This document shows, in pieces, positions 31,732-40,372 of a DNA stretch of 64,000 nt; within the stretch, counting starts at the first letter, position 1; the number at the start of each line of letters is the position of its first letter. A program made the position numbers and the translations under genes. The stretch is from Brevibacillus fluminis (lineage in GTDB: Bacteria > Bacillota > Bacilli > Brevibacillales > Brevibacillaceae). The stretch lies in contig NZ_RHHQ01000017.1 of assembly GCF_003710825.1 (NCBI RefSeq), positions 248,001 to 312,000 of the forward strand. The letters are read 5' to 3'. The notes below the pieces were generated by a model, which worked only from the letters and a program-made list of their open reading frames with translations, was not told the DNA's origin and searched no databases.

Positions 31732-32046
31732 ATGGCAATTGCTGAAGTGAATGACAATACGTTTCAAGACGAGATCGCGAATGGAACGGTTCTGGTTGAT
31801 TTTTGGGCGCCTTGGTGCGGACCTTGCAAAATGATCGCTCCTGTACTCGAGGAAATCGATGGAGAAATCGGTGACATGCTCAAAATCCGTAAACTGAACG
31901 TCGACCATAATCCGAATGTTACGCAACAATACGGTGTCATGAGTATCCCTACGTTAATGCTGTTCCGGGATGGGCAAGTAATTGAAACTTTCGTCGGCTA
32001 CCAGCCAAAAGCGAATCTGCTCAACTTGATTAACCAGCATATCTAA
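31732..32046 (+). CDS. trxA: Thioredoxin
   Basis: 104-residue cytoplasmic disulfide reductase with active site WCGPC (C29, C32) in VDFWAPWCGPCKM, the cis-Pro loop MSIPTLMLF and normal length. It serves ribonucleotide reductase and thiol repair. It starts behind GGGAGG and ends at a strong terminator. The nearby Rrf2 regulator and bacillithiol genes give a thiol-redox setting. Confidence 0.95.
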   Translation: MAIAEVNDNTFQDEIANGTVLVDFWAPWCGPCKMIAPVLEEIDGEIGDMLKIRKLNVDHNPNVTQQYGVMSIPTLMLFRDGQVIETFVGYQPKANLLNLINQHI

Positions 32047-32054
32047 GAGATGCT

Positions 32055-32100
32055 CCGTACTGGACTGTACCACAATCGTACAGTCCGGTACGGTTTTTTT
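32055..32100 (+). terminator. Rho-independent terminator
   Basis: 16-bp stem CCGTACTGGACTGTAC / GTACAGTCCGGTACGG (one G-T pair), loop CACAATC, then seven T residues. Confidence 0.96.
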
Positions 32101-32137
32101 CCATCTTGCATACATCGATAGGAAAGGAGGGAAACAC

Positions 32138-32296
32138 ATGCATAAAGCCAATACATTTCATCGCTATGTTTGCGACCGTTGCATGACCATGGCGCCTACA
32201 CAGGATATCTGCCCGAAATGCGGGCATGCTCATATGCGCACGATCATCATTAATCTGCAAGACGGGCGCAGAAACGGCACAAGACAAGCAGGCTAA
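32138..32296 (+). CDS. Small zinc-ribbon protein, 52 aa
   Basis: Short ORF behind GGAAAGGAGGG. YVCDRCMTMAPTQDICPKCG contains two CxxC knuckles 11 residues apart, a classic rubredoxin-like zinc ribbon, and HAHMRTIIINLQ follows. Such proteins often act as small RNA- or protein-binding modules; no specific role can be given. It lies between the trxA terminator and yojF. Confidence 0.75.
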   Translation: MHKANTFHRYVCDRCMTMAPTQDICPKCGHAHMRTIIINLQDGRRNGTRQAG

Positions 32297-32424
32297 TGCC
32301 ATGCAAACGGCAGGGTGTGCAATAGCGTAGTGCCACAGAGGGGCGAAGTGTTCAACTCTCTGTTTTTTCCAAAACGGACGCGCTACAATGAAAGAAACGG
32401 TCTAACGGTCAGGAGGAAGGGTCT

Positions 32425-32793
32425 ATGGAGCCGATCCAGAAAGATAAAGTTCAAACGATTATCGAAAGCTTTGCCAATTGCGAAGTGTTTCTTCATATCG
32501 AAACAACGGATGGCTCATATGCAGTCCTGCGTGGCGAACGCTCGATTTCGGTCGGGGCTTTCGTGCGGAATGTGCCGATCCGGTTCGAACGCGGCTCGAT
32601 TGCCGGCGAGGGGCCGTATCGTGTCGGTTTGAAGCTAGCGCACGGCTGGGTCTATGCAGAAGGGTTGACGGATTGGGAAGCGGGGGAGCAAACACAGCTG
32701 CTGCTCGCCGGCCATGATCACGAAGGCCGTCTTTCTGTAGCATTCCAGCTGAGTGCTACACCATTTTCGCATGGGAAGGGGGAAGTGCAATGA
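32425..32793 (+). CDS. yojF: YojF-like protein (DUF1806)
   Basis: 122-residue protein of the DUF1806 family; blocks YAVLRGERSISVGAFVRNVP and YRVGLKLAHGWVYAEGLTDW match. In Bacillus yojF sits next to bshB2 (yojG), as here, where the next gene overlaps by 4 bases. The biochemical role is unknown; coupling suggests it helps the deacetylase. It starts behind AGGAGGAAG. Confidence 0.88.
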   Translation: MEPIQKDKVQTIIESFANCEVFLHIETTDGSYAVLRGERSISVGAFVRNVPIRFERGSIAGEGPYRVGLKLAHGWVYAEGLTDWEAGEQTQLLLAGHDHEGRLSVAFQLSATPFSHGKGEVQ

Positions 32794-33461
32794 AACCCCA
32801 AGTACTTGTCGTTTTTCCGCATCCGGATGATGAAACGTTCGGTTTGGGAGGCAGTCTGATTCTTCATGCAAAAGCCGGAACGCCGATCACCTATTTGTGC
32901 GGCACGCTCGGCGAAATGGGTCGTCAAATGGGCAGTCCGATCACTGCCAACCGGGAGACGCTTCCGCAAATCCGCAAGCGTGAATTGCAGGAAGCATGCC
33001 GCATGCTCGGCATTTCTGACCTCCGAATGATGGGGTATCATGACAAAATGGTTGAGTTCGAGGACAGAGCGGCACTTGTCGAGCGGATTTACCAAACAAT
33101 GCTGGAGACCCACCCAACGGTTGTCTATACGTACTACCCTGGACATTGCGTGCATCCGGACCATGAAGCGATGGCGGAAGCAACCATTGAGGCAATGATG
33201 CGTTTTCCGCTGGCAGAGCGGCCAGTTCTCTATTGCCACGCATTTTCCCACAACCATCTGGAAGTACTGGGTGAGCCTGACCAGCTGGTTGACATCAGCA
33301 GTGTCGCTAACGAAAAGATGCAAGCAATCAAAGCTCACTTTACGCAGACGGCAAAAATGCTGGAAAACATAAAAAATGAGCTTGCCTCACCGAAATCGCC
33401 GATGCGCCACTGGCTTACGCAAGAGCGCTTTTATACGTATAAATGGCCAGATCAGGCCTGA
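32790..33461 (+). CDS. bshB2: Bacillithiol biosynthesis deacetylase BshB2
   Basis: Zinc-dependent deacetylase of the LmbE/PIG-L family, 223 residues, removing acetyl from GlcNAc-malate in bacillithiol synthesis. Metal motif HPDD at 11-14 in FPHPDDETFGLGG and the third ligand region GHCVHPDHEAM (H122, H125) are present. yojF adjacency supports BshB2 rather than BshB1. Bacillithiol is the main low-molecular-weight thiol of many Bacillota, so this gene also helps place the organism. Confidence 0.93.
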   Translation: MKPQVLVVFPHPDDETFGLGGSLILHAKAGTPITYLCGTLGEMGRQMGSPITANRETLPQIRKRELQEACRMLGISDLRMMGYHDKMVEFEDRAALVERIYQTMLETHPTVVYTYYPGHCVHPDHEAMAEATIEAMMRFPLAERPVLYCHAFSHNHLEVLGEPDQLVDISSVANEKMQAIKAHFTQTAKMLENIKNELASPKSPMRHWLTQERFYTYKWPDQA

Positions 33462-33463
33462 AA

Positions 33464-33529
33464 AAAACGGCCTTCGCCTTCCAAGAACGGAACAATCATC
33501 CGTTACTGGAAAGCGAAGGTCGTTTTTTG
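33464..33529 (+). terminator. Rho-independent terminator
   Basis: AAACGGCCTTCGC.TTCC pairs with GGAA.GCGAAGGTCGTTT (interrupted 17-bp stem), ending in T6. Confidence 0.88.
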
Positions 33530-33635
33530 TTTAGCTACAAGTTCACCTGTATTTACCCGCATGACGGCGAGTGGATTGGGGCAATGTAAAACAGGCTTTA
33601 TTTCCAATCCTTAGTCAAAGAGGGGGCATTTCCCT

Positions 33636-35681
33636 ATGGGCGAGAGCCTGACCATGAAGATTTTACGTGAGCATCTGATGTCAGCCACTGAAACCATGAA
33701 GCCTGGCGAGGAGATTCTTGTCAAGATTGATCATACGCTGACGCAAGACGCGACCGGTACGATGGCGTACCTGCAGTTTGAGGCGATGGGAATCGGACAG
33801 GTGAAAACCCGCGTTTCCGTCAGTTATGTAGACCATAACACGCTGCAGACGGGGTATGAAAATATGGACGATCATGTGTTTTTGCAGACGTTCGCACAAA
33901 AACATGGGGTCTACTTTTCTCGACCGGGCAACGGAATCTGCCATCAGGTCCATTTGGAGCGATTTTCTGAGCCGGGTTATATATTGCTTGGCTCCGATTC
34001 ACATACTCCGACGAGCGGTGGTGCTGGCATGCTGGCAATCGGCGCAGGCGGGCTGGACGTCGCTGTCGCGATGGCAGGTGGACCGTTCGGGATGCCGATG
34101 CCCAAGATCGTAGGTGTCAAGCTGACAGGAAAACGCCAGCCGTGGGTTGCTGCTAAAGATGTCATTTTGGAAATGCTGCGGCGGCTTTCGGTGAAAGGCG
34201 GCGTGGGCAACATTTTTGAATACCACGGAGACGGGATTAACGATTTGACCGTTCCTGAGCGCGCGACCATTTGCAACATGGGGGCAGAGCTGGGGGCCAC
34301 GACGTCTGTTTTCCCAAGCGACGGGATCACGCAAGCGTTCCTGAAAAAACAAGGGCGGGAAAACGCTTGGCGAGAGCTGCTGCCGGACGCAGATGCGACC
34401 TATGATGAGCTGATTGAGATCGATCTTTCCACATTGGAGCCAATGATTGCACAGCCGCATATGCCGGACAATGTAACGACGGTACGATCGCTTGCCGGAC
34501 TGAAGCTGGACCAAGTGTGCATCGGTTCGTGCACGAATTCGTCTTTTCATGATTTGGCGATTGCTGGCCATGTTTTGAAAGGAAAGCGAGTTGCGCCAAA
34601 TGTATCCATGACGCTAACGCCTGGTTCCCGGCAAGTTTTTGCAACCATTGCCCGGGATGGCATTTTGGCGGACATCATATCGGCAGGGGCACGTATTTTG
34701 GAAGCGGCATGCGGCCCATGCATCGGGATGGGCCAGGCTCCGCGTTCGGGCGGAATCAGCCTGCGCAGCTTCAACCGGAATTTTGAAGGACGCTCGGGAA
34801 CGCCGGACGCAAAGGTGTACTTGTGCAGCCCTGAGACAGCAGCCGTATCGGCGTTAACCGGCGTTCTAACAGACCCGCGCGATTTCGGCGAATATGTCGC
34901 GCAAAAAGAGCCGGAACGCTACAATGTGGACGATGAAGGCATGATCCTGCCGCCGGCAGAAAACCCTGAATCGATTGAGGTGGTGCGGGGTCCCAACATC
35001 AAGCCTCTTCCGCAGCGCGGTCCGTTGGAAGAAGAGATCGCAGGCAAGGTGCTGCTTAAGGTCGGGGACAATATCACGACTGACCATATCATGCCGGCCG
35101 GGTCCAAAATTTTGCCACTGCGCTCCAACATTCCGGCGATTAGCGAATTCGTATTCGTCCGCATCGATCCGCAATTCCCTGCACGAGCCAAAGCAAACGG
35201 CGGCGGAATCATCATCGCAGGCTCCAACTACGGTCAGGGCTCCAGCCGGGAGCATGCCGCGCTCGCCCCGATGTATCTTGGCGTTAAGGCGATCATCGCC
35301 AAATCGTTTGCCCGCATTCATCGGGCCAATCTGATCAATTTTGGCATCCTTCCGCTGATCTTTTCCAATGAAGGGGATTATGACAGCTTGAATCCTGATG
35401 ACGAGCTGATCATTAAGGATGTGCGAACGCAATTGGAAAAGGGATCGACCATCCAAATAGAAACGAAAGCGGGGAAGGCGCTTACCGTATCATGCGAGGT
35501 TTCTCCTCGTCAGCGTGACATCATTTTCTCCGGCGGGCTCTTGAACCACGTGAAAAACGGCGTTTCAAACGGATCACAATCCATTGAGGATGCGGCCTTG
35601 CACTTGGCGACCTCCACCATGGTCTCGTCAAACGGGCAATTCCGTCCCGGCCGCCCGAAAAAAGAGGAGGTTTCCGTATGA
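33636..35681 (+). CDS. Aconitate hydratase
   Basis: Interconverts citrate and isocitrate. The 681-residue 4Fe-4S enzyme carries the cluster cysteines in CIGSCTNSS and ACGPCIGMGQAP, the substrate motif LLGSDSHTPTSGGAGM, and the swivel-domain loop YGQGSSREHAA. It is shorter than the 900-residue AcnA typical of Bacillus and resembles the about 640-residue aconitases of clostridia and mitochondrial-like branch. ATG 33636 follows GAGGGGG. The last 4 bases overlap the next gene, a CBS/zinc-ribbon protein. A homoaconitase role is less likely with no lysine or leucine genes nearby. Confidence 0.9.
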   Translation: MGESLTMKILREHLMSATETMKPGEEILVKIDHTLTQDATGTMAYLQFEAMGIGQVKTRVSVSYVDHNTLQTGYENMDDHVFLQTFAQKHGVYFSRPGNGICHQVHLERFSEPGYILLGSDSHTPTSGGAGMLAIGAGGLDVAVAMAGGPFGMPMPKIVGVKLTGKRQPWVAAKDVILEMLRRLSVKGGVGNIFEYHGDGINDLTVPERATICNMGAELGATTSVFPSDGITQAFLKKQGRENAWRELLPDADATYDELIEIDLSTLEPMIAQPHMPDNVTTVRSLAGLKLDQVCIGSCTNSSFHDLAIAGHVLKGKRVAPNVSMTLTPGSRQVFATIARDGILADIISAGARILEAACGPCIGMGQAPRSGGISLRSFNRNFEGRSGTPDAKVYLCSPETAAVSALTGVLTDPRDFGEYVAQKEPERYNVDDEGMILPPAENPESIEVVRGPNIKPLPQRGPLEEEIAGKVLLKVGDNITTDHIMPAGSKILPLRSNIPAISEFVFVRIDPQFPARAKANGGGIIIAGSNYGQGSSREHAALAPMYLGVKAIIAKSFARIHRANLINFGILPLIFSNEGDYDSLNPDDELIIKDVRTQLEKGSTIQIETKAGKALTVSCEVSPRQRDIIFSGGLLNHVKNGVSNGSQSIEDAALHLATSTMVSSNGQFRPGRPKKEEVSV

Positions 35682-36208
35682 TTGCAGCTGAAGTGATGCT
35701 TGAATGCCCGGTTATCCTTGATCCGAATGCCACCGTCGCTGATGCAATTTTGAGAGCTTCGCAATCCGACCTCGATGTGCTCCCTTTAGTGGATCACAGT
35801 GGGCGCTACTGCGGAACGGTCCGTAAAGACACCATCATCGACAACGCTCAACAGAGGGAGGGCAAGGTGATCGATTTATGCTGTGCGGACGCGATCGTGT
35901 GCAATCCTGCGTTCCCGTTGGAAAACCTCGATCACGACGCCTCCGCAAACGCCCATCGGACGATCGTGGTCGTGGATGATGCGGGGTTGTTTAAAGGAAT
36001 CGTGCCCAATGTCCACTGGGCGGTGGACGAGGCGAAAGTCCAGAGCGGCTATCCGCGCAATCGGCTGGAAGTGCGGACCTATTCCATGCATCTCACCTAC
36101 CGTTGCCTGGATTGCGGCGCGCTGATGACGCGCAATGAGGGGTTGCCTGGCGACTGCCCGCATTGTGGTGCAGATGCACAAGAGTTTGCGCTTTATACCG
36201 AGGACTAG
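35678..36208 (+). CDS. CBS-pair protein with C-terminal zinc ribbon
   Basis: 176 residues. Two CBS repeats occupy 1-125 (CPVILDPNATVADAILRASQ; LPLVDHSGRYCGTVRKDTII; RTIVVVDDAGLFKGIVPNVH), which usually bind adenosine nucleotides. Residues 140-168 form a zinc ribbon with CLDCGALMTRNE and CPHCGADAQ. It overlaps aconitase by ATGA and should be made in step with it. This suggests an energy-state sensor acting on aconitase, though no such partner is established. It ends at a bidirectional terminator. Confidence 0.8.
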   Translation: MIAAEVMLECPVILDPNATVADAILRASQSDLDVLPLVDHSGRYCGTVRKDTIIDNAQQREGKVIDLCCADAIVCNPAFPLENLDHDASANAHRTIVVVDDAGLFKGIVPNVHWAVDEAKVQSGYPRNRLEVRTYSMHLTYRCLDCGALMTRNEGLPGDCPHCGADAQEFALYTED

Positions 36209-36243
36209 CTTATTACATCGGACTACCAATTTCACCAAAGAAG

Positions 36244-36286
36244 ACAGCGACTCACCTTGCCGTATCAAATGGAGTCGCTGTTTTGA
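36244..36286. terminator. Bidirectional terminator
   Basis: ACAGCGACTC (36244-36253) pairs with GAGTCGCTGT (36272-36281) then TTTGATTTT, between the CBS gene and the convergent MarR gene. Confidence 0.82.
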
Positions 36287-36303
36287 TTTTCAATATCATT
36301 CGC

Positions 36304-36798
36304 TCAGCTATCATGCTGTTGTTCCAATATTGCCATCTCATTGAGAGTCAGCTCGTTTGATCGTTTGATGAAGTCCAGGATCAAGTGAATTTCTTGTTCG
36401 CTGTAGGCAGATAAGAGCTGGACCGTTGCCTGAAAGACAGATTGGAATAAAGGGGAGATGTGTTGTGCGCCACCCTCGACCGGTTTGACCAGTACGCGTC
36501 TACGGTCATTGGGATCTTTGTCCCGCACCACATATCCGGCCTGTTCCAACCGATCGATCACGCTCGTGACGGCTCCTGTCGTTAATCCGGTGAGTTCCGC
36601 CAACCTTCCCGCGGTTGCGGAACCTTCCTGATTCAGAAAATCAAGGCACTTGTGATCGGTAGCGTTCAAACCGAGCTTTTCAGAAATTTTTTGATGAAAC
36701 ATAACAGCTCTCGCACTATTGCGCCGTAGCTCTTGAAGCAATTCCCAGTGAGCTGGAGAAAGATCAGGCGCAAAAAAGCCAGATTCATTCGTTGACAT
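36304..36798 (-). CDS. MarR-family transcriptional regulator
   Basis: 164-residue winged-helix regulator: helix-turn-helix SATAGRLAELTGLTTGAVTS and wing AGYVVRDKDPNDRRRVLVKP, both textbook. ATG 36798 lies behind GGAGGTTTT. An inverted repeat upstream suggests autorepression and control of the divergent SnoaL-like gene at 36952. The ligand is unknown. Confidence 0.9.
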   Translation of the reverse strand: MSTNESGFFAPDLSPAHWELLQELRRNSARAVMFHQKISEKLGLNATDHKCLDFLNQEGSATAGRLAELTGLTTGAVTSVIDRLEQAGYVVRDKDPNDRRRVLVKPVEGGAQHISPLFQSVFQATVQLLSAYSEQEIHLILDFIKRSNELTLNEMAILEQQHDS

Positions 36799-36826
36799 GA
36801 CAAAACCTCCGGTGTAAAATGAATAA

Positions 36827-36846
36827 TATCTCGATAAATCAAGATA
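36827..36846. promoter_or_regulatory. MarR operator between divergent genes
   Basis: TATCTCGAT-AA-ATCAAGATA: 9-base arms matching at 8 positions. Placed 29 bases before the MarR start and about 105 before the SnoaL-like gene, in an AT-rich intergenic region. Confidence 0.68.
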
Positions 36847-36951
36847 ATTACACGATTAATATATAATATCATCTAAGCTATTTTTATTGCAAAGTTTACC
36901 ACAACCAAACATGCACTACAATTCATTGAATGAGCGAAAGGAGCGGTTCCA

Positions 36952-37380
36952 ATGAAAAATCAAGAACAAGAAGTAAGAGCGATGCACGACTTGTTTGCAG
37001 TATTATGCGATGCGTGGAATCAAGGGGATGGAGATGGTTTTGGCGCATGCTTTACAGATGACGCGGATTATGTCACATTCATGGGGCAGCATTTGAAGGG
37101 GCGATCGCAAATCGCAGAGGTGCACCAGTGGCTGTTTAATGGGCCGCTCAAGGGATCGATTCTGGAATCTAGCGCGATGTCCGATTTCCGTCCCCGTTTT
37201 GTCACACCGGAAGTCGCGATTGTTCATGCGCTGGGTGAAGCGAAGCTACCGAATACGGAGTCGGACTCAGGCGACCGCGGTTCAATCAATACCAATGTGG
37301 TTGTCAAACGAGACGGCGTATGGAAAATTACTGCTTTCCATAATTGCCGCATCCAACAACCCCCAGGCGGAAGAGGGTAA
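36952..37380 (+). CDS. SgcJ/EcaC-family SnoaL-like protein
   Basis: 142-residue cone-shaped barrel protein of the DUF4440/SnoaL-like group. Family landmarks are LFAVLCDAWNQGDGDGFGAC, FTDDADYVTFMGQHLKG and VVVKRDGVWKITAFHNCRIQ. Members are small enzymes or ligand-binding proteins without assigned roles in most genomes. It starts behind GAAAGGAGCGG and is divergent from the MarR gene, its probable regulator. Confidence 0.8.
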   Translation: MKNQEQEVRAMHDLFAVLCDAWNQGDGDGFGACFTDDADYVTFMGQHLKGRSQIAEVHQWLFNGPLKGSILESSAMSDFRPRFVTPEVAIVHALGEAKLPNTESDSGDRGSINTNVVVKRDGVWKITAFHNCRIQQPPGGRG

Positions 37381-37426
37381 CACAGGAACAAAAGCCCGAC
37401 GCGCCTTAGCACACGATCCCAACAAA

Positions 37427-37478
37427 AAAACGCACACCTGCGAGCAACCAATGTGCGATCAGGCTGTGCGTTTTCTTT
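37427..37478. terminator. Bidirectional terminator
   Basis: AAAACGCACA (37427-37436) pairs with TGTGCGTTTT (37465-37474), then CTTTT; it serves the SnoaL-like gene and the convergent sigma-54 activator gene. Confidence 0.8.
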
Positions 37479-37504
37479 TGCCAAAGAAGATTGCCGTTTC
37501 CTCG

Positions 37505-38914
37505 TTACTTAATTTTCAAACTCCGCTTTTTGCGCACCAGTGTAGAAATATTCACACCCAGCTTGTCGGCACATTCCTGCATCGTCGAAGTTTTTGCCAG
37601 CATGCCGCTGATATAGTCCTGCTCGAACCGATGAACCGCATCTTTTAACGAGAGCTCATCATGTGGTTGAGCCAAGACATAAGTGGTCGGGGCCGGTTTT
37701 TCTGTTCGCATCGATGCAGGCAAATCCTCAACTAAAATTTTGCCGTTGTCACACGTATGATAAGCGCGCTCGATGACGTTTTTCAGCTCGCGAATGTTTC
37801 CTGGCCACGAATAGGTGACCAAGCATTCCAGCGCTTCGCCATCCACACGGTTTTCCACCTGGTATTTTTGTTCCAGCTTTTTGAGAAAGGTAAAAATTAG
37901 CGCCGGAATGTCTTCATGCCGCTCCCGCAAGGCTGGTATTGTAATCGACAAGACGTTGAGCCTGTAGTACAGGTCTTGGCGGAACCTCTTTTGTGCGACC
38001 ATTTCCTCTAAATCGCAATTGGTCGCAGCGATAATCCGCATATCGACGCGCCGCGATTCCTTCCCCCCCAATCGGCGGATTTTGCCGTCCTGCAAAACGT
38101 TCAGCAGCTTGACCTGCAGTGGATAGGGTAAATCCCCGATTTCATCCAAAAAAATCGTCCCTTCATGCGCAAGCTCGATGAGACCTTCCTTCGACTGGTT
38201 CGCGCCGGTGAATGCTCCTTTTTCATAGCCGAACAGCTCAGATTCCAGTAAGTGATCGGGAATCGCACCACAGTTGATTTTGACAAAATCACCGCTGCGC
38301 CCGCTATGCTGATGAACGTAATGGGCCAGCACATCTTTGCCGACACCTGACTCGCCAAGAAGCAGGAGCGGCGAATCGTTTTTCGCGAATCGTTCCGCCA
38401 AGCCGACGATGCGGTGCATAGCGCTGCTCCGATAGACGAGCTGTGCATCCGACTCGCCGCTATTTTGGATTTGCTCAAGCGCCTTCTGGAACTGGGAATT
38501 GATTTCTTTTGTGTCCTCCAGCTCTTTTTGCAGCTGGTTGAGTTCGGTGATGTCGCGTACATTTCCGACAACGAATAAGATTTCTTGGTTTTGATCGAGA
38601 ACGGGGGTGGCCGTGTTGATCGTCTTGCGCCCGCTGCCGTAGTCGATTGCGACACTGTACGTTTTTTTTGATTGGATCGCCTTAACGGCAGAGGAATCGG
38701 CGACCAGCTTTTTCTCCAGCTGTTCGATGAAGCTGTACGTGTCGAGCACGGCAGCCTCGATGCCGGTGAGGTGCAGATACGCTTCATTGTAGAGGAGAAT
38801 GTGTCCGTTGCGGTCGCAGATCGCGAGGCCGTCGTGGGATGTATTGAAAATGGTGGTGATCAGACGCACCAGCTCGTTGTGATCATTGGTCTGAAAGTAT
38901 TTGGTCTTAAACAA
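37505..38914 (-). CDS. Sigma-54-dependent activator, PAS-AAA-HTH
   Basis: 469-residue enhancer-binding protein. A PAS domain (about 15-125: GLAICDRNGHILLYNEAYLH) may sense a metabolite. The AAA+ domain has Walker A GESGVGKD at 187-194, the sigma-54 contact loop GAFTGA at 233-238 and Walker B TIFLDEIG at 253-260. A C-terminal Fis-type HTH ends the protein (MQECADKLGVNISTLVRKK). TTG 38914 is the start, behind AAAGGAGGGG. It is divergent from a 2-oxoacid dehydrogenase operon with a -24/-12 promoter, so it is a BkdR- or AcoR-like activator of that operon. Confidence 0.92.
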   Translation of the reverse strand: MFKTKYFQTNDHNELVRLITTIFNTSHDGLAICDRNGHILLYNEAYLHLTGIEAAVLDTYSFIEQLEKKLVADSSAVKAIQSKKTYSVAIDYGSGRKTINTATPVLDQNQEILFVVGNVRDITELNQLQKELEDTKEINSQFQKALEQIQNSGESDAQLVYRSSAMHRIVGLAERFAKNDSPLLLLGESGVGKDVLAHYVHQHSGRSGDFVKINCGAIPDHLLESELFGYEKGAFTGANQSKEGLIELAHEGTIFLDEIGDLPYPLQVKLLNVLQDGKIRRLGGKESRRVDMRIIAATNCDLEEMVAQKRFRQDLYYRLNVLSITIPALRERHEDIPALIFTFLKKLEQKYQVENRVDGEALECLVTYSWPGNIRELKNVIERAYHTCDNGKILVEDLPASMRTEKPAPTTYVLAQPHDELSLKDAVHRFEQDYISGMLAKTSTMQECADKLGVNISTLVRKKRSLKIK

Positions 38915-38987
38915 AACCGCCCCTCCTTTTCGCCGATAACTGGCTGCTGTAATAAGATAGTAGGAAAACTCGGCGACGAAGTTTTAT

Positions 38988-39063
38988 CGGAGCCGTAGTT
39001 GCCCTTATACTGGATCGAAAACTGCTTTTGCGGAGCCGTAGTTGCCCTTATACTGGATCGAAA
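38988..39063. repeat. Tandem 33-bp repeats, likely activator sites
   Basis: Two exact 33-base copies (38988-39020 and 39031-39063), beginning CGGAGCCGTAGTTGCCCTTA, are spaced 43 bases apart, close to four helical turns. They lie 160-235 bases upstream of the -24 element in the only divergent region of the sigma-54 activator, the usual place for enhancer sites. Confidence 0.72.
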
Positions 39064-39079
39064 TCGTTTCAGATTTCGA
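39058..39079. promoter_or_regulatory. Perfect 8-bp inverted repeat
   Basis: TCGAAATC and GATTTCGA flank GTTTCA, starting within the end of the second 33-bp repeat. It may be a dimer site for the Fis-type HTH of the divergent activator. The first repeat ends with the same TCGAAA half only. Confidence 0.5.
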
Positions 39080-39222
39080 ACTGTGTTAGGAAAACTCATC
39101 GGTAACATACCCTTCACCGAATAGTCAGAATTAATCATCGATGCGCAAAATTGCATATGCAATTCGAGTGGTTGTTTCATCGTTCTCCTGACGTTTTCTG
39201 CACGCTGTCACGAAAAAACGTT

Positions 39223-39238
39223 TGGCACGCTACTTGCT
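39223..39238 (+). promoter_or_regulatory. Sigma-54 (SigL) -24/-12 promoter
   Basis: TGGCACGCTACTTGCT has the invariant GG (39224-39225) and GC (39236-39237) twelve bases apart. The first codon of the dehydrogenase operon is 67 bases downstream. Confidence 0.93.
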
Positions 39239-39304
39239 CTTTATTGTAAACGATTGCAAGAACATTTGAAATGGGTATGATTCAGATGAAAGCGGGGGAT
39301 CCGA

Positions 39305-40372
39305 ATGACAGCACTGTATCAAGTGTTGACGCCGGCAGGAGAGCTTTTGGAAAACATCGAAGGGGGTCTGGATGAAAAAACGATTGTAAGCATGTACGAA
39401 CAAATGGTGCTGGTACGTGCCTTTGACCGTAAATCGATTCTTTTGCAACGTCAAGGAAGAATGGGGACGTACGCGCCTTTCGAAGGGCAAGAGGCGTCAC
39501 AGGTCGGAAGCGCGATCGCGCTCACACCAGGCGATTGGCTTTTCCCTACCTACCGCGATCATGCGGCGGCAATTGTTCATGGACAATCGCTTTCACGCGT
39601 CTTTTTGTATTGGATGGGCCACATGGAGGGCAGTATCAGCCCGGAGGGGAAACACATCATGCCGCCTTGCGTGCCAATCGCGACGCAGATGGTTCACGCA
39701 GTAGGTACTGCTTGGGCAAGCAAGCTGAAGCAGGAGCAGCATGTGAGTCTCGCATTCTTTGGCGACGGGGCCAGCTCGGAGGGAGACTTCCATGAAGCGC
39801 TAAATTTCGCCGGCGTATTCAAAACCCCGACGATTTTTCTTTGCCAAAACAATGGCTTCGCGATCAGCGTGCCGTTTTCCCAGCAGTCTTCCTCGGAAAC
39901 GATCGCGCAGCGTGCAGCCGCCTATGACATCCCGGGCGTACGAATCGATGGCAATGACGTTTTCGCTGTGTGGCTGACCGTGAAAGCGGCGATGGAGCGT
40001 GGATTGCGCGGCGAGGGCCCTACCTTGATCGAGGCTGTCACCCATCGCTACGGCGCTCACACAACAGCGGACGATCCGAAAAAATACCGCGACCAAGATA
40101 CTTTGGCCGATGAGTGGAGAACGCAGCGAGATCCAATCTCTCGCTTGAAACGATATATGGAACAAAACGGTTTGTGGGACGACGTGAAGGAAGCTGCGCT
40201 GCAAAAGCAGGTGACGGAGCGGATCGACGCCGCATTGGTCGAAGCGGAAAGCTATCCGAAATCAACGCCGGCCGATATGTTCAAGCATGTCTATGCTGAG
40301 CCAACCTGGATGGTGAAAGAGCAGGAGCAAGACCTGCAGGAACCTGAACAAAAGAAAGAGGTGCCGGCATGA
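39305..40372 (+). CDS. 2-oxoacid dehydrogenase E1 alpha subunit
   Basis: Thiamine-diphosphate-dependent decarboxylase subunit, 355 residues. The TPP motif starts with GDG (153-155) in FFGDGASSEGDFHEALNFAG and closes with QNN at 181-183. GRMGTYAPFEGQEASQVG and RYGAHTTADDP are conserved E1alpha blocks. Sequence character is PDH-like, but sigma-54 control and the four-gene layout also fit branched-chain or acetoin complexes, so the substrate stays open. It starts behind AAGCGGGGG and overlaps the E1beta gene by 4 bases. Confidence 0.92.
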   Translation: MTALYQVLTPAGELLENIEGGLDEKTIVSMYEQMVLVRAFDRKSILLQRQGRMGTYAPFEGQEASQVGSAIALTPGDWLFPTYRDHAAAIVHGQSLSRVFLYWMGHMEGSISPEGKHIMPPCVPIATQMVHAVGTAWASKLKQEQHVSLAFFGDGASSEGDFHEALNFAGVFKTPTIFLCQNNGFAISVPFSQQSSSETIAQRAAAYDIPGVRIDGNDVFAVWLTVKAAMERGLRGEGPTLIEAVTHRYGAHTTADDPKKYRDQDTLADEWRTQRDPISRLKRYMEQNGLWDDVKEAALQKQVTERIDAALVEAESYPKSTPADMFKHVYAEPTWMVKEQEQDLQEPEQKKEVPA

